From contig NC_088295.1 of the NCBI RefSeq assembly GCF_032854445.1, positions 90,107,836 through 90,171,835 of the forward strand: a stretch of DNA of 64,000 nt. Direction: 5' to 3'. The translations under genes were made by a program, and so were the position numbers. The stretch is from Liolophura sinensis (lineage: Eukaryota; Mollusca; Polyplacophora; Chitonida; Chitonidae). The notes beneath the pieces were generated by a model. That model saw nothing but the letters and a program-made list of their open reading frames with translations. It was not told where the DNA came from and ran no database searches. How positions within the stretch are numbered: the first letter of the stretch is position 1; each line of letters starts with the position of its first letter. This document shows, in pieces, positions 47,238-56,207 of this stretch.

Positions 47238-47286
47238 GGTGACGTCACACCTGCCAGCCCGAAGGGCTGGTAGGTGTGACGTCACC
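47238..47286. repeat. 49-bp near-perfect palindrome with two TGACGTCA sites
   Basis: Arms of 23 bases (47238-47260 and 47264-47286) pair with one mismatch around a GAA loop. Each arm holds TGACGTCA, a consensus site for CREB/ATF-type bZIP factors. It lies about 60 bases outside the left Polinton terminus. Confidence 0.9.
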
Positions 47287-47347
47287 CCTCAGTTGTGGGT
47301 TTTTTTCCACACCGCGGGGTGTATGTGTGTATAGACGAGTGTGATAT

Positions 47348-47587
47348 AGTATAACCGTATAACAGTATAGGGCAAAAAGAGAGAAAAAAAAAGAGGCAAA
47401 ACGTCGGCTTGTAAAGTCGAGTGGGACAGCTCGAAAAGAGCTCCCGGGCGCCAAAACGGACCAATGGGTGAGCCGGATTTGCCCCAAAACTGCCCAATGG
47501 GGGGCCCGCAAAACGGACCAATCAGCGTGCGAGAAGAGGTTACGTAAGAAAAAAACGAACCAATCAGCGTGTGGTGAATTTCCGCGT
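47348..47587 (+). repeat. left terminal inverted repeat
   Basis: Pairs with 63721-63956 over its whole length, from AGTATAACCGTATAACAG to GTGAATTTCCGCGT, with scattered single-base differences and small indels (240 against 236 bases). It contains four CCAAT boxes and TTACGTAA. Confidence 0.95.
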
Positions 47588-47604
47588 ATCTCAGGTACAA
47601 AAAG
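47461..47604 (+). promoter_or_regulatory. left TIR promoter: four CCAAT boxes, bZIP site, TATA-like box
   Basis: CCAAT occurs at 47461, 47494, 47518 and 47560; the last two are in CCAATCAGCG, a strong NF-Y type match. TTACGTAA (47540-47547) is a palindromic C/EBP- or PAR-bZIP-type site. GTACAAAAAG at 47595-47604 could serve as a TATA-like box. The start codon of the zinc-finger exon is at 47685. All but the TATA-like box lie within the TIR and so are mirrored at the right end. Confidence 0.65.
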
Positions 47605-47684
47605 ACAGGTGCAGCAGTAGTAGATCACTTCACCCGAAGACACCGACCGACCGAGCGAGCGAGCGACCGAGTAAACAAGCAACG

Positions 47685-48119
47685 ATGGATCAAGAGGATT
47701 TCGAGGTTAATATGGAGAAGAAGACGTTGGAGGAGAAGAAGACGGCGAAGCTATTTACCTGCGAGGTGTGTGATCGAGGATTTACCCGACGTGATAGCTG
47801 GCGACGTCATCACCAAACACAGCACGGCGATAAGGAGAAAAAGAAGAAGACGGAGAAGTATTTTTGCCGGGTGTGTGCCCAGCATTTTACCCTGCGGCGT
47901 AACTGGCTCCGACACCAGCGGACGCATCACCAGCCCCAGACAAACACAAGATTCACCTGTCCGACCTGTGACCGGGCGTTTTTTCGCCGAGAAAATTTGA
48001 TCCGCCATCAACAGCGCCATGGCAACAAACGAGAACGTGTGTGGGATTGTGAAGACTGTGGGAAGTCTTTCTACCGGTTGTGGGATTGGCGGACCCATCA
48101 ACGTGGGAAACACGGCTCG
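47685..48119 (+). CDS. four-C2H2 zinc-finger exon, probably spliced to polymerase
   Basis: ATG at 47685 follows a GACCGACCGAGCGAGC-rich leader. The 145 residues begin with an acidic/Lys-rich stretch and hold four C2H2 fingers: CEVC...HHQTQH, CRVC...HQRTHH, CPTC...HQQRH and CEDC...HQRGKH. The exon ends after a serine codon at 48119, where TCG/GTAAGT is a strong donor in phase 0; read on without splicing, the frame stops at 48176. The fourth finger (KSFYRLWDW) resembles the finger inside the polymerase frame near 50710 (KSFPKLWEL), which supports one joined protein. Fingers probably bind DNA or protein, perhaps recognising the TIR (inference). Alternative: a separate short zinc-finger protein. 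Confidence 0.8.
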
Positions 48120-49668
48120 GTAAGTTCTTTTTTTATTATTTTATTTTATTTTTCTCCACCCCAAGCAGCAGGTTGAGTGACCTACTAACCCACGAAGACG
48201 CCGCTTGATTATGGAGGTTGAAAAGCCACTATATTCCATGAATGGTCGGTTAGCTCAGTCGGCAGAGCGTTGGGCTAATGACGCGAATGTCACGGGTTCG
48301 AGCCTCATATCAGCCAGTGGACATTTTTTCATTTTTGTTGGTGGGCATTGATTTTTTTTTCATTTTCGTTTCTTTGCATACTATTTCGTTTTAAATAACG
48401 ACGAGTATGTTGAATTTGGGGATAGTCTTTGAAGTCCAAATGTTGAATCATGTGCATGTATGAGTAGTTGCTTTCCGCGTTCAGCGTTGGTCATCTCAGA
48501 CTTGGTGATAAAAAGGGTCCGTTTCCAAAAAAAAAAAAAAAAAAAAAAAATCATGCGCACAATAAATGTACATGATTTGTTTGTTTCAGGCTGGGGATGA
48601 GTTAGGGGGAGTAATTTGCTTCTTGAAAGTTAATTTAAGACAGTAAGAGCTATCTCATGTTACATGTTTGTAACAGTATATGAAAAAAAGTATAAAAAAA
48701 CTTCTTTACTGGATCATATGCAATAAGACATGCTGCATTTCATTGCTGAAAATTACTATGCAGCCGATCAAAACAAAAAACCACGTGTCCAAACAAAAAC
48801 CACGTGTCAAAGCAAAGCACAGGTGAGAACGATATGTTTCCTGAACAATGGTGAACGGGAATACCTATCTGGATGGTTCCTATGTTTTATGTATTAAAAA
48901 AAAGGGACTGGGTCAGTGTGTCAGTGTGTCATGCTAGGGCTGCTATCTATCGGAATGGTTCCTATGTATTATGCATTAAAAAAAATTTTTTTTAGCGGAT
49001 TGACGCTTCATTTTAATTAGTAGATTACCGTATAAAGTAGTTGTCTATCGGTCACCTTCAGACGTTGTTGTTGTTTCCAATTAATTAATATTACGTAATA
49101 TTACGCTTCGTATTCGCTAGATTTCTTATGGAAATAACAGTAGTTTTAGTTCAATATATTTAAGGATAGTTGTGTCTTTTATAAGTTTGTAACTCTAGTA
49201 AAGCTAGATAGAAAGCCTGAGTAGCTTAGAGGATATTTCCTTATGTATTTCGTAGTAGAAATCCACGAATGTGTGCGATGTCAAATGTATGTAAACAAGG
49301 GGGATAACTCCTGATGGAATACGCTTAGCAGGGGCGACTACTTTTGTTGGAATAATGGAAATAAGGGGCATAACTCTAAATGTCAAACGACAATACGTGT
49401 CTGGAAAGAGTAATATATAGTCATTTTCTTTATTTTTTGTTCCAAAACTGTATAGGGGTTTTGCAGAGTTAACAATTGTATCAGTATATATATCTATATA
49501 TATAGATTTATTTCATTTAGTTCATATTTGTGTAAAGCAAACTCATGTCACAATTCATTTAAACACATTGTATGACTTTATTTCACTTAATTTACAATAT
49601 CCCATGAAAATTAATTATGATTTGTTATGACCTGGGTTATAACGTCTACACCCTTCTATGTTACAGAG
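48120..49668 (+). other. putative AT-rich intron between zinc-finger exon and polymerase
   Basis: Starts GTAAGT and ends near ATGTTACAG. About 1.5 kb, much more AT-rich than either exon. It carries a tRNA-like sequence (48244-48316), a run of about 23 A (48528-48550), and at 48904-48941 a block that is the inverted copy of 61322-61359. No coding frame recognised. Confidence 0.7.
48244..48316 (+). tRNA. tRNA-Ile(AAT)-like gene, possibly degenerate
   Basis: The 72-base segment GGTCGGTTAGCTCAGTCGGC...CAGCCA closely follows animal tRNA-Ile(AAT). D arm GCTC/GAGC pairs, the A box is TAGCTCAGTCGG, the anticodon loop reads CTAATGA with AAT, and the B box is GGGTTCGAGCC. The acceptor stem (GGTCGGT with ATCAGCC) has a mismatch and wobbles, and the anticodon stem TTGGG/CGCGA has one clash. 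It may be a working tRNA, a pseudogene, or a SINE head. T-rich sequence (ATTTTTTCATTTTT) follows within about ten bases and could end polymerase III transcription. Confidence 0.7.
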
Positions 49669-52600
49669 ACCTGTTTCATCTACCACCACCACCACCACCG
49701 ACGACAACAAACCCAGCACGAGTCAAGCTCAAGTGAGTTTAGCGGGGGCTGCCTCGTTGAAAGAAGAAAGAAAAAACAAAAGAAAAAAAGTCCAACGAGC
49801 CAGTTCGAGCCCGACCCAGTACAGCCTCACGAGGCTGTCTTGCCGAGCGGTGACAGTGACGTGCGGGAGTTGTACCAGCGGTATTGGCAATCGATCAGGA
49901 CGTATTTCCATCGCCACAAACCAATTCAAGACTGCTATAATTACCGACTGAGTGATCTCGGTGCTATCCCAGCCTATGTAGACGAGATTTACGAAGACCA
50001 GCCGACTGCTTTCACTATCAATTACAGTTTTGGATATATCCTCCGCCACAAAGAGACGGGTCAGGTGCGGTATTATTACCCGAGCACCAACAACACCCGA
50101 GTACTCGACGCACCGTACCGCGTGGCGAGTCGGGCTGACCTGCGAGGATTCCACACCCAGCATCTCCTCACCCAAGACCCGCTTACCTGGGCCCAAAAAC
50201 AACGCCCCAATACGAAATGGACCGTCGACCTCATCACCAACGTGCTGTTTTTCGTCCACAAACTCCCCCATCAGCCTATCGGTAAAGGTGGGGTAACGTT
50301 ACCCTCTTACCTGAAAGGAAACAAGGGGCTACACACGTTGGTGGGTGGCGATAACGGTCCTTACAGGGACTATTTGTGTTTGTTTCGGTGTCTGGCCGTC
50401 CATCTAGACCAGGTCAACCCCAATAACTGCGAACGCCAGGCTGGGGTGTATTACCGCAGGTATCTGGAGGAAATGGAGATGGAGCCGAGGTATTTCCGCG
50501 GAGTACCCCTCAGTGCGCTGGACACGGTGGAAAGCCTGTTTCAAGTGAACATTCAAGTCTACCAGCTCATCCCCATGGACAGGTCGTACTCAGCACAACT
50601 CATTCACCGCAGTGCCGAGCGCTATTCTACACCTACCCTGCGGTTAAACCTGTACCAGCGGCATTTCAGCTACATCAAAGACATGGGACGTTATGCTCGA
50701 TCTTTCACCTGCCAGGTGTGTCAGAAGAGTTTTCCGAAACTGTGGGAGTTACGACGGCACGGTCAAACGTGCACCGACGCCATTCGACGAAAGTACCCGG
50801 GGGGTGTCTTCCGCAATCAGCCCACCATTTTCGAAACGTTGGCGGACATGGGGATCGAACTCCAGGACGGTGACGACGGCATCTTCCCATACCGAGCGTG
50901 TTACGACTTTGAGGCGTACTTGGCTCCGGTGAACCCGGTGGACGATGCGGCGACTGCCTCGACGGAATGGACGGCTCAACACATCCCCATGAGTGTCAGC
51001 GTCAACTCTAATGTACCGGATTACGACCAGCCCGTGTGTTTCATCTCCACCGGCGATCCCCAGGCACTCGTCGGGGATATGATGGCTTACCTCAACACCA
51101 TCAGCGAGATCAGTAGCGCCTATCTCCACGAGCGTTATGCTTACATCCTGGACGCCTTAGACGAGCGGATCGATCCCGACGAGAAGAAACCGTCTTACAC
51201 GCGCCGAGTGCGGGACAGATTCGTGACCTATATGGACCAACTCCCCGTCCTCGGCTTTAACTCGGGTAACTATGACCTGAACTTAATCAAACAACAGCTT
51301 TACCCCCACCTGGTCCAGAGCGGTGATTTGGAGTATGTGATTAAGCGGAACAATAATCACATGGCCCTCGCCACACCGCAGCTGAAATTTCTGGACATTC
51401 GGAATTACCTGGCCCCGAATTACAGTTACGACAAGTGGGTGAAAGCTTACGACTGTCACGTGACCAAAGGGAAATTTTGTTACAGCTACATAGACTCCCT
51501 GGCCCGGCTGGAGGAAACCACACTGCCACCGCAGCATGCTTTCGACAATGATCTCACCCACCAGCCGTGCACGGACGCAGAGTACAAGACCTTACAGACG
51601 GTGTGGCGAGAGCACGGCATGCGGACCGTCAAAGACTTGCTGCGGTGGTATAATAACCTAGACGTCATTCCCTTCATGGAGGCTGCGGAGAAGATGTCGG
51701 TGTTCTACCGAACCATGCATGTGGATGTCTTCAAACACTGCATCAGCATACCAGGGCTTACCCTCCGCTACTTATTCCATGATTTACGCTCCGTGTTCAC
51801 CCTCGTCGGTGAGAAAGACAAAGACATGCACGATTGCCTCAAGAAAAACATCGTGGGTGGGCCGAGTATCATTTTCCACCGCTACCACGAACGAGGTGTG
51901 ACCCGTATACGGGGTGGAAAGCTGTGTCAGCGCATCGTGGGATTCGATGCCAACGCGCTGTACCTGTACTGCCTGGCCTCACCTATGCCGGCAGGTCACT
52001 GCGTCCGTTGGCGCCGTCAGGACGGGGGAGAGAAGTTCGTTCCCTCCGGCACCGCCACCCGTCTGGCTGAAAAATGGCTGGACTGGAAGGGACAGCAGCT
52101 GGGGGTGTCGATCCGGCACCGACTCAATCACACCGAGAAGCGGATCGGTGATCGACAACTCCCCGTAGACGGGTTCGCCTATATCGACGGACAGCCTACT
52201 GTGTTTCAATTCCACGGGTGTTATTTCCACTATCACGGCTGTCACCTGAATCACCCTCGCCCGGGGAAGGTGTGCTACAACGAGCGGCGGGGATTAACCC
52301 CCCAGGACTTACGGCAGGAGGTGGATGCGAACGACGCATACATTCGCTCCCAGGGCTATCCATTGGTAACGATATGGGAGTGCGAGTTCCACCGCCAATG
52401 CGCGACAAACCCAGCCTTACGGGACTTCCTACAACAGTACGGTTTACCCCCGTCACAGCGACAACCCAAGACACAAGCTCAGCTCATGGAGGCTGTCATT
52501 CAAGGTCAGTTGTTTGGATTTGTGGAATGTGACATCCACGTGCCGGACCACCTCAAAGCGGACTTTGCCGAATGCCCACCCATCTTTAAAAACACCGAGG

Positions 52601-53632
52601 TGAGTCGGGCTGATATAGGCCCCACCATGGCAGAGTTCGCGGCTGTGAATGACATCATGCCCACACCCAGGCGTATGCTGATCGGGAGCATGTTTGGGAA
52701 GCAAATTCTGCTAGCCACACCTCTACTCCAATGGTATCTCGGTCGGGGATTGGTCGTCACGCACGTCTACCAAGCGATGGAATACACACCGGAGCGAGCG
52801 TTCGAATCCTTCGCAGACGCCGTCACCCAAGCTCGACGGGAGGGGGATGTCAACCCCACCAAAGCCCTGATCGGAGAGACGATGAAGCTGTTGGGGAATT
52901 CAGGTTATGGAAAAACCATCACCAATCAAGACCGACACGTGGATGTCAAAATCTGCGATCTGGCAAAAACACGAAAATTACTGGCGAGTGTTCGGTGTCG
53001 AACCGTCGACCCCATCGACGAGACCACCTTTGAAGTGACGAGTAGCAAGAAAACCATTCGCTACAATCTCCCCTTGCAAATAGGGTGCATGGTCTACCAG
53101 TATGCCAAACTCCGCATGTTGGAATTTTATTACGATTTCATGGCTCGTTTTTTCGACAAGGCGGATTGGCAGTACTGTGAGATGGACACAGACTCTGCTT
53201 ACATGGCTTGGTCCGACCCAGACTGGGAATCCCTCGTCAAACCCGAGCTGCGAGCCGTGTACGAGACCGAGCGGGATGCGTGGTTACCCCGTCGCGACCA
53301 TTACGACCACGATAAGCGCACACCGGGGCTTTTCAAAGTCGAGTGGACCGGTGATGCCATCGTCAGTTTGTGTTCCAAGACTTATTATTGTTACGGCATC
53401 CAACACCAAAGACAAACTCTCCTGCAAAGGTGTGAGTGCACGAGGTGTGGACAAGGCCGTGTACCTCTCTGTGTTGCGCAATCACCAAAGCGCGAGTGGT
53501 GTGAATCGGGGGATGCGGATGCGGGGGAATACGATGTACTCGTATACCCAACACAAAGACGCATTCACATACTTTTACGGAAAGCGAAAAGTGCTCCCCG
53601 ACGGGGTGAGCACCACCTATTTAGATCTGTAG
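49669..53632 (+). CDS. polB: protein-primed family B DNA polymerase
   Basis: Replicates the element. About 1,300 residues. Exonuclease motifs: YDFEAYL (near 50902), GFNSGNYDL (51253) and YNNLDV (51648). Polymerase motifs: A as DANALY (51945), B as KLLGNSGYGKT (52884), C as DTDS (53185), then SKTYY (53371). The N-terminal region has a conserved DYLCLFRCLAVH block (50365) and a C2H2-like finger (CQVCQKSF, 50710). The upstream frame opens at 49627, but the likely start is by splicing: CAG at 49664-49666 would give the wrong frame; acceptors ending at 49668 (CAGAG) or 49716 (CCCAG) give the right one. Near 53400 the frame shifts by one base; the conserved C-terminus, ending at the stop at 53630-53632, is in the second frame, while the first runs on without similarity to 53757. 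Either decay or a sequencing error. Confidence 0.95.
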
Positions 53633-53697
53633 AACGGTGCTATGGATACTCTACACACCCGGCTCCTGTGCTCTTGTGCTCTTGTGATACTTCCCAC

Positions 53698-53734
53698 GGC
53701 CCTTTTCAGGGCCAACCAACTCTTTCCGAAAGAG
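53698..53734 (+). terminator. histone-type 3' stem-loop with downstream element
   Basis: GGCCCTTTTCAGGGCC (53698-53713) is a six-base-pair stem with a TTTC loop, exactly the metazoan replication-dependent histone mRNA 3' signal. It is preceded by CCCAC and followed by AACCAAC, and about 15 bases later by GAAAGAG (53728-53734), as expected for the purine-rich histone downstream element that pairs with U7 RNA. It begins 66 bases after the polymerase stop, on the coding strand. No histone gene is present nearby. Confidence 0.85.
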
Positions 53735-53914
53735 TACTTTCTCAATCTAAGCACTAAAAAAAAAAGAAAAAAAAAGAAGCCCCACACCAGACACAGTCTT
53801 CCCATTTTTTTTTTAATTGTACAATTTTTTCATGTGTTTTATCATTCGCAGTGGTACGTACGTGAAAAAGTTAAAAACGTCTAGCGGGGGGCGGCGGGCC
53901 GGGAGCCGTAATAG

Positions 53915-54073
53915 CCTGACACACTGACCCGACTTGCCGTGCCTGCTACATCGTCATACATTGTTGCCGAGCGGCGCCTTGCCGGTATACGGCAGACGGC
54001 CTGGTAACAATGTATGACGCAACAATGTATGACGGTGTAACAGGCGGTGACTGGGTCAGTGTGTCAGTGTGCT
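53915..54073. repeat. imperfect inverted repeat between convergent genes
   Basis: Left arm CTGACACACTGACCC and GTCATACATTGTTGCC is matched, inverted, by GGCCTGGTAACAATGTATGAC...GGGTCAGTGTGTCAG on the right. The centre has TGCCGGTATACGGCA. A second ACAATGTATGAC copy makes the right arm longer. It lies between polymerase and protease ends, where it might stop transcription or hold a replication-related hairpin. Confidence 0.75.
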
Positions 54074-54111
54074 ATAGCTGGCCTGCATGCTGTTGTGGTA
54101 GTCCTCATCAT

Positions 54112-54117
54112 AATAAA
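54112..54117 (+). terminator. AATAAA poly(A) signal, + strand
   Basis: AATAAA in ATCATAATAAAGAA, about 480 bases after the polymerase stop; a back-up or alternative to the histone-type 3' end. Confidence 0.4.
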
Positions 54118-54166
54118 GAAAAAGTCAAACCACCACGGTATGTGAGTCTCATAGTCTCTTTTTAAT

Positions 54167-54172
54167 TTTATT
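54167..54172 (-). terminator. AATAAA poly(A) signal, - strand
   Basis: TTTATT on the + strand reads AATAAA on the - strand, about 100 bases beyond the protease stop at 54270. It could end the long - strand late transcript. Confidence 0.5.
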
Positions 54173-54269
54173 CCATACTGTATGGGGTAACAGGTCGAAC
54201 AGGGAAAACAAGAACGTGGAATGCATAACACGTCGAACTGGAAAGAAAGAATGTTATTTGATGTATGTT

Positions 54270-54843
54270 TTACAGTCCATGGGTGTGGAAAAAAAACGAG
54301 GGATGAATCCCAAACTGACGATCCACCCAATCGAACACCCGCAAGTCATTATCGTAGGTCGTGCACGCTGTGTCCAACGTGTGTACAATAGCATCCATGG
54401 GACGGCCTCGAGCTCGCTGGGTTAAGTAATACACACAATATTGACCGCACACGGTCGTGTCCAGACTCTGCAGCCGCCGATCGTTCCACGTCCAGTGGTG
54501 TGTTCCCCGGTTAAGCCAAGCGGTAATATCGGGTAGAGGGGTGGGAGTCCGTAGGAATCAAAGTATTCGCCCCGGAGATGGGGTGGATTGGACCACTGGT
54601 CTATGAAGACGGCGACCCAATGTCGTCCTGGGCGAAGGCACGTGTCTGTGTTAATGATGCAGGCCCAGCGGGTCCAGGGCATCCTAGGGCGGGGCATGAG
54701 GGTCGTGAGGGGAGTGAGAGGCGTGAGGGGGGTGAGGGGAGTGAGGGGAGATGATCCCGAGGGTAGACACCACCTCCTGCCCCCACCACAGCCCGGGTAA
54801 ACACGTCTGTTTGTAGCACACGTCGCAATTGTACCGTGTCCAT
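54270..54843 (-). pseudogene. adenain-type cysteine protease, frame interrupted
   Basis: Expected role: processing of virion proteins, as adenoviral protease does. The ATG at 54841-54843 opens MDTVQLRRVLQTDVFTRAV and VYPRDHLP. The middle frame has GRHWVAVFID (catalytic His) and EYFDSYGLPP (acidic residue), and a third frame has VCGQYCVYYL (catalytic Cys) and continues to the stop at 54270. So the family's parts are in order but in three frames: one change lies in the CT-rich run about 54690-54780 and the other near 54530-54545. Total span fits the usual length of about 190 residues. The start overlaps the extended capsid frame. Decay or sequencing indels are both possible; the CT-rich run is a likely slippage site. 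Confidence 0.85.
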
Positions 54844-54866
54844 GTTGTTGTTTGTTTTTTGGGTGT

Positions 54867-56176
54867 TCAACTGGCGAAGTCGCAGAGCACGTTTCGGCTT
54901 TGTCTATTTCTATGATATTGCTGAATTCAGCGTAGCACACCACGTTAATGGTTTCCGGCAGTGGTTTGGCAAACCGCATCTCCAGGCGCAAATCCCCTTT
55001 TTGTACCAGGTTCAGTTGGTGGTCATCGTGGAGGCTAGGGGTCAAGTCGAAACAAAACAGCGTGTGGCCTTCGGCGAATGTGGTGCGCTTGATATTGTTT
55101 CCCTCGTCGTGGAACGCTTTCCCCGTGTGGGTAAAGAGGTTCATGTACGTGCGGATGAAATTCTCGTTCTCAAAGTCGGGTGTCAGGGGCTTGGTTGGAA
55201 TCTGACGACCGCCGACGTACAAGGCGACGAAGTTTGTGTAGTAGTGTCGGAAACGAAACGGGTTTTTAGTGTAGTCCCCGTCAAAAGCCTTGTTGCTCAC
55301 ACACCCCACCACTAAACGTGTCGGTAAGCTGCCCAGAAATAGGTTTTGTTCATTGATGAGGGTGTGACCTCTGGGGACAGAGAAATACTTGGTCAGCACG
55401 CGGCGGATTGGGTACTTGGCAGGAGCTTTGGCCAAGGCTTTCAAATGCCCCAGTTGCACACCGCTGGTGATTTTCACTTTACGCACAAAGATCAAGACCT
55501 CCTCCAAGCGAGTCTTGTAACCGGGAGCGGCTTCATCGGACATCAAAGCAAACGAATCCTTAGCCGGGGTGAGACGGATGCGGACCGTGACGTTGTTGAG
55601 CAGGTGTCGGTGTTGCAGGAACATGTCACAATGCAGGCGACCCAGCATGTCAACCGACCGACTTTCAGCCGTGCAGTTCAGCCGATCGACAAACCCGGCG
55701 TTGGTGTCACTCATCGTGTCAAACTTTCCTGGGGTGTCCGCATACCACAAGGCAGCAGACAGCTGGCTCTTTTTAGCCTCTTTACCGTAAGACAACAATG
55801 TCTCCAAGTAAGCCCGGTATGGGTACATGTTGGTGGACGGCGTGATGAGTTTATCGTTCAGGGAGACGTCGACCTGTCGCCACATGGATTGTATCCACAG
55901 GTTAGTCGGAGCCACCTTCTTGTCAGCCGCCACAGCCGTCCCGTCCCCGTTGAGGATTTTTGCCTTCACGTACAGCATGGTGTTGGCCAAGTCCAAGTAA
56001 GTGTCTGCGTCAGCGTTGGTGATGACAAATTCTACAGGTCCCACATCACTCAGGCTGGCGATGGGGCTGTAAGCATCCCAGCGGCCTTCTCGAACGCTGG
56101 TGTCGGTCGGGGGTAAGGTCCACAAATCAAACTCACTGCTGACGGACGGGCAGCATTCGGGGTGGGGAAGAGCCAT
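54867..56176 (-). CDS. major capsid protein, double jelly-roll (hexon-like)
   Basis: Main shell protein of the predicted virion. From ATG at 56176 the frame starts MALPHPECCPSVSSEFDLW and has the hallmarks of Polinton major capsid proteins: WIQSMWRQVDVSLNDKLI near residue 93, YPYRAYLETLLSYGKEAKKS, a central RLTPAKDSFALM, and a YAEFSNIIEIDK block close to the end. About 435 residues is the usual size. Just after EIDK, near 54899-54901 in a T run, the frame changes by one base: the family-like ending (RNVLCDFAS) and a stop at 54867-54869 are in another frame, whereas the original frame runs on through the protease region to 54422, giving a false capsid-protease fusion. Upstream, 31 bases separate it from the small basic protein. 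Confidence 0.93.
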
Positions 56177-56180
56177 GGCT

Positions 56181-56206
56181 TGTGTATGTGCGCGTGCGCG
56201 TGTGTG
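56181..56206. promoter_or_regulatory. 26-base alternating purine-pyrimidine tract before capsid gene
   Basis: TGTGTATGTGCGCGTGCGCG followed by TGTGTG alternates pyrimidine and purine perfectly and contains CG-rich steps, a strong Z-DNA candidate. It fills nearly the whole gap between the stop at 56208 and the capsid start codon at 56176. A regulatory role is only a possibility. Confidence 0.5.
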
Positions 56207-56207
56207 T

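Noticed and set aside
47422..47450. GAGCTCTTTTCGAGCTG hairpin in both TIRs, resembling a histone stem-loop
   Set aside because: Stem and loop do not fit the histone consensus (the loop-closing pair and the GGC...GCC base are missing), unlike the exact match at 53698.
50000..53000. Many antisense and out-of-phase frames of 60-180 codons within polymerase
   Set aside because: They are GC-rich shadows of the real coding strand without motifs of their own.
53400..53757. C-terminal 115 residues of the long polymerase frame
   Set aside because: They lack polymerase similarity, while the expected conserved C-terminus is in the neighbouring frame ending at 53632.
54422..54866. Apparent fusion of major capsid protein to protease in one 584-codon frame
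   Set aside because: The capsid family ending with its own stop and the protease start codon are both visible in other frames; the fusion results from single-base frame changes.
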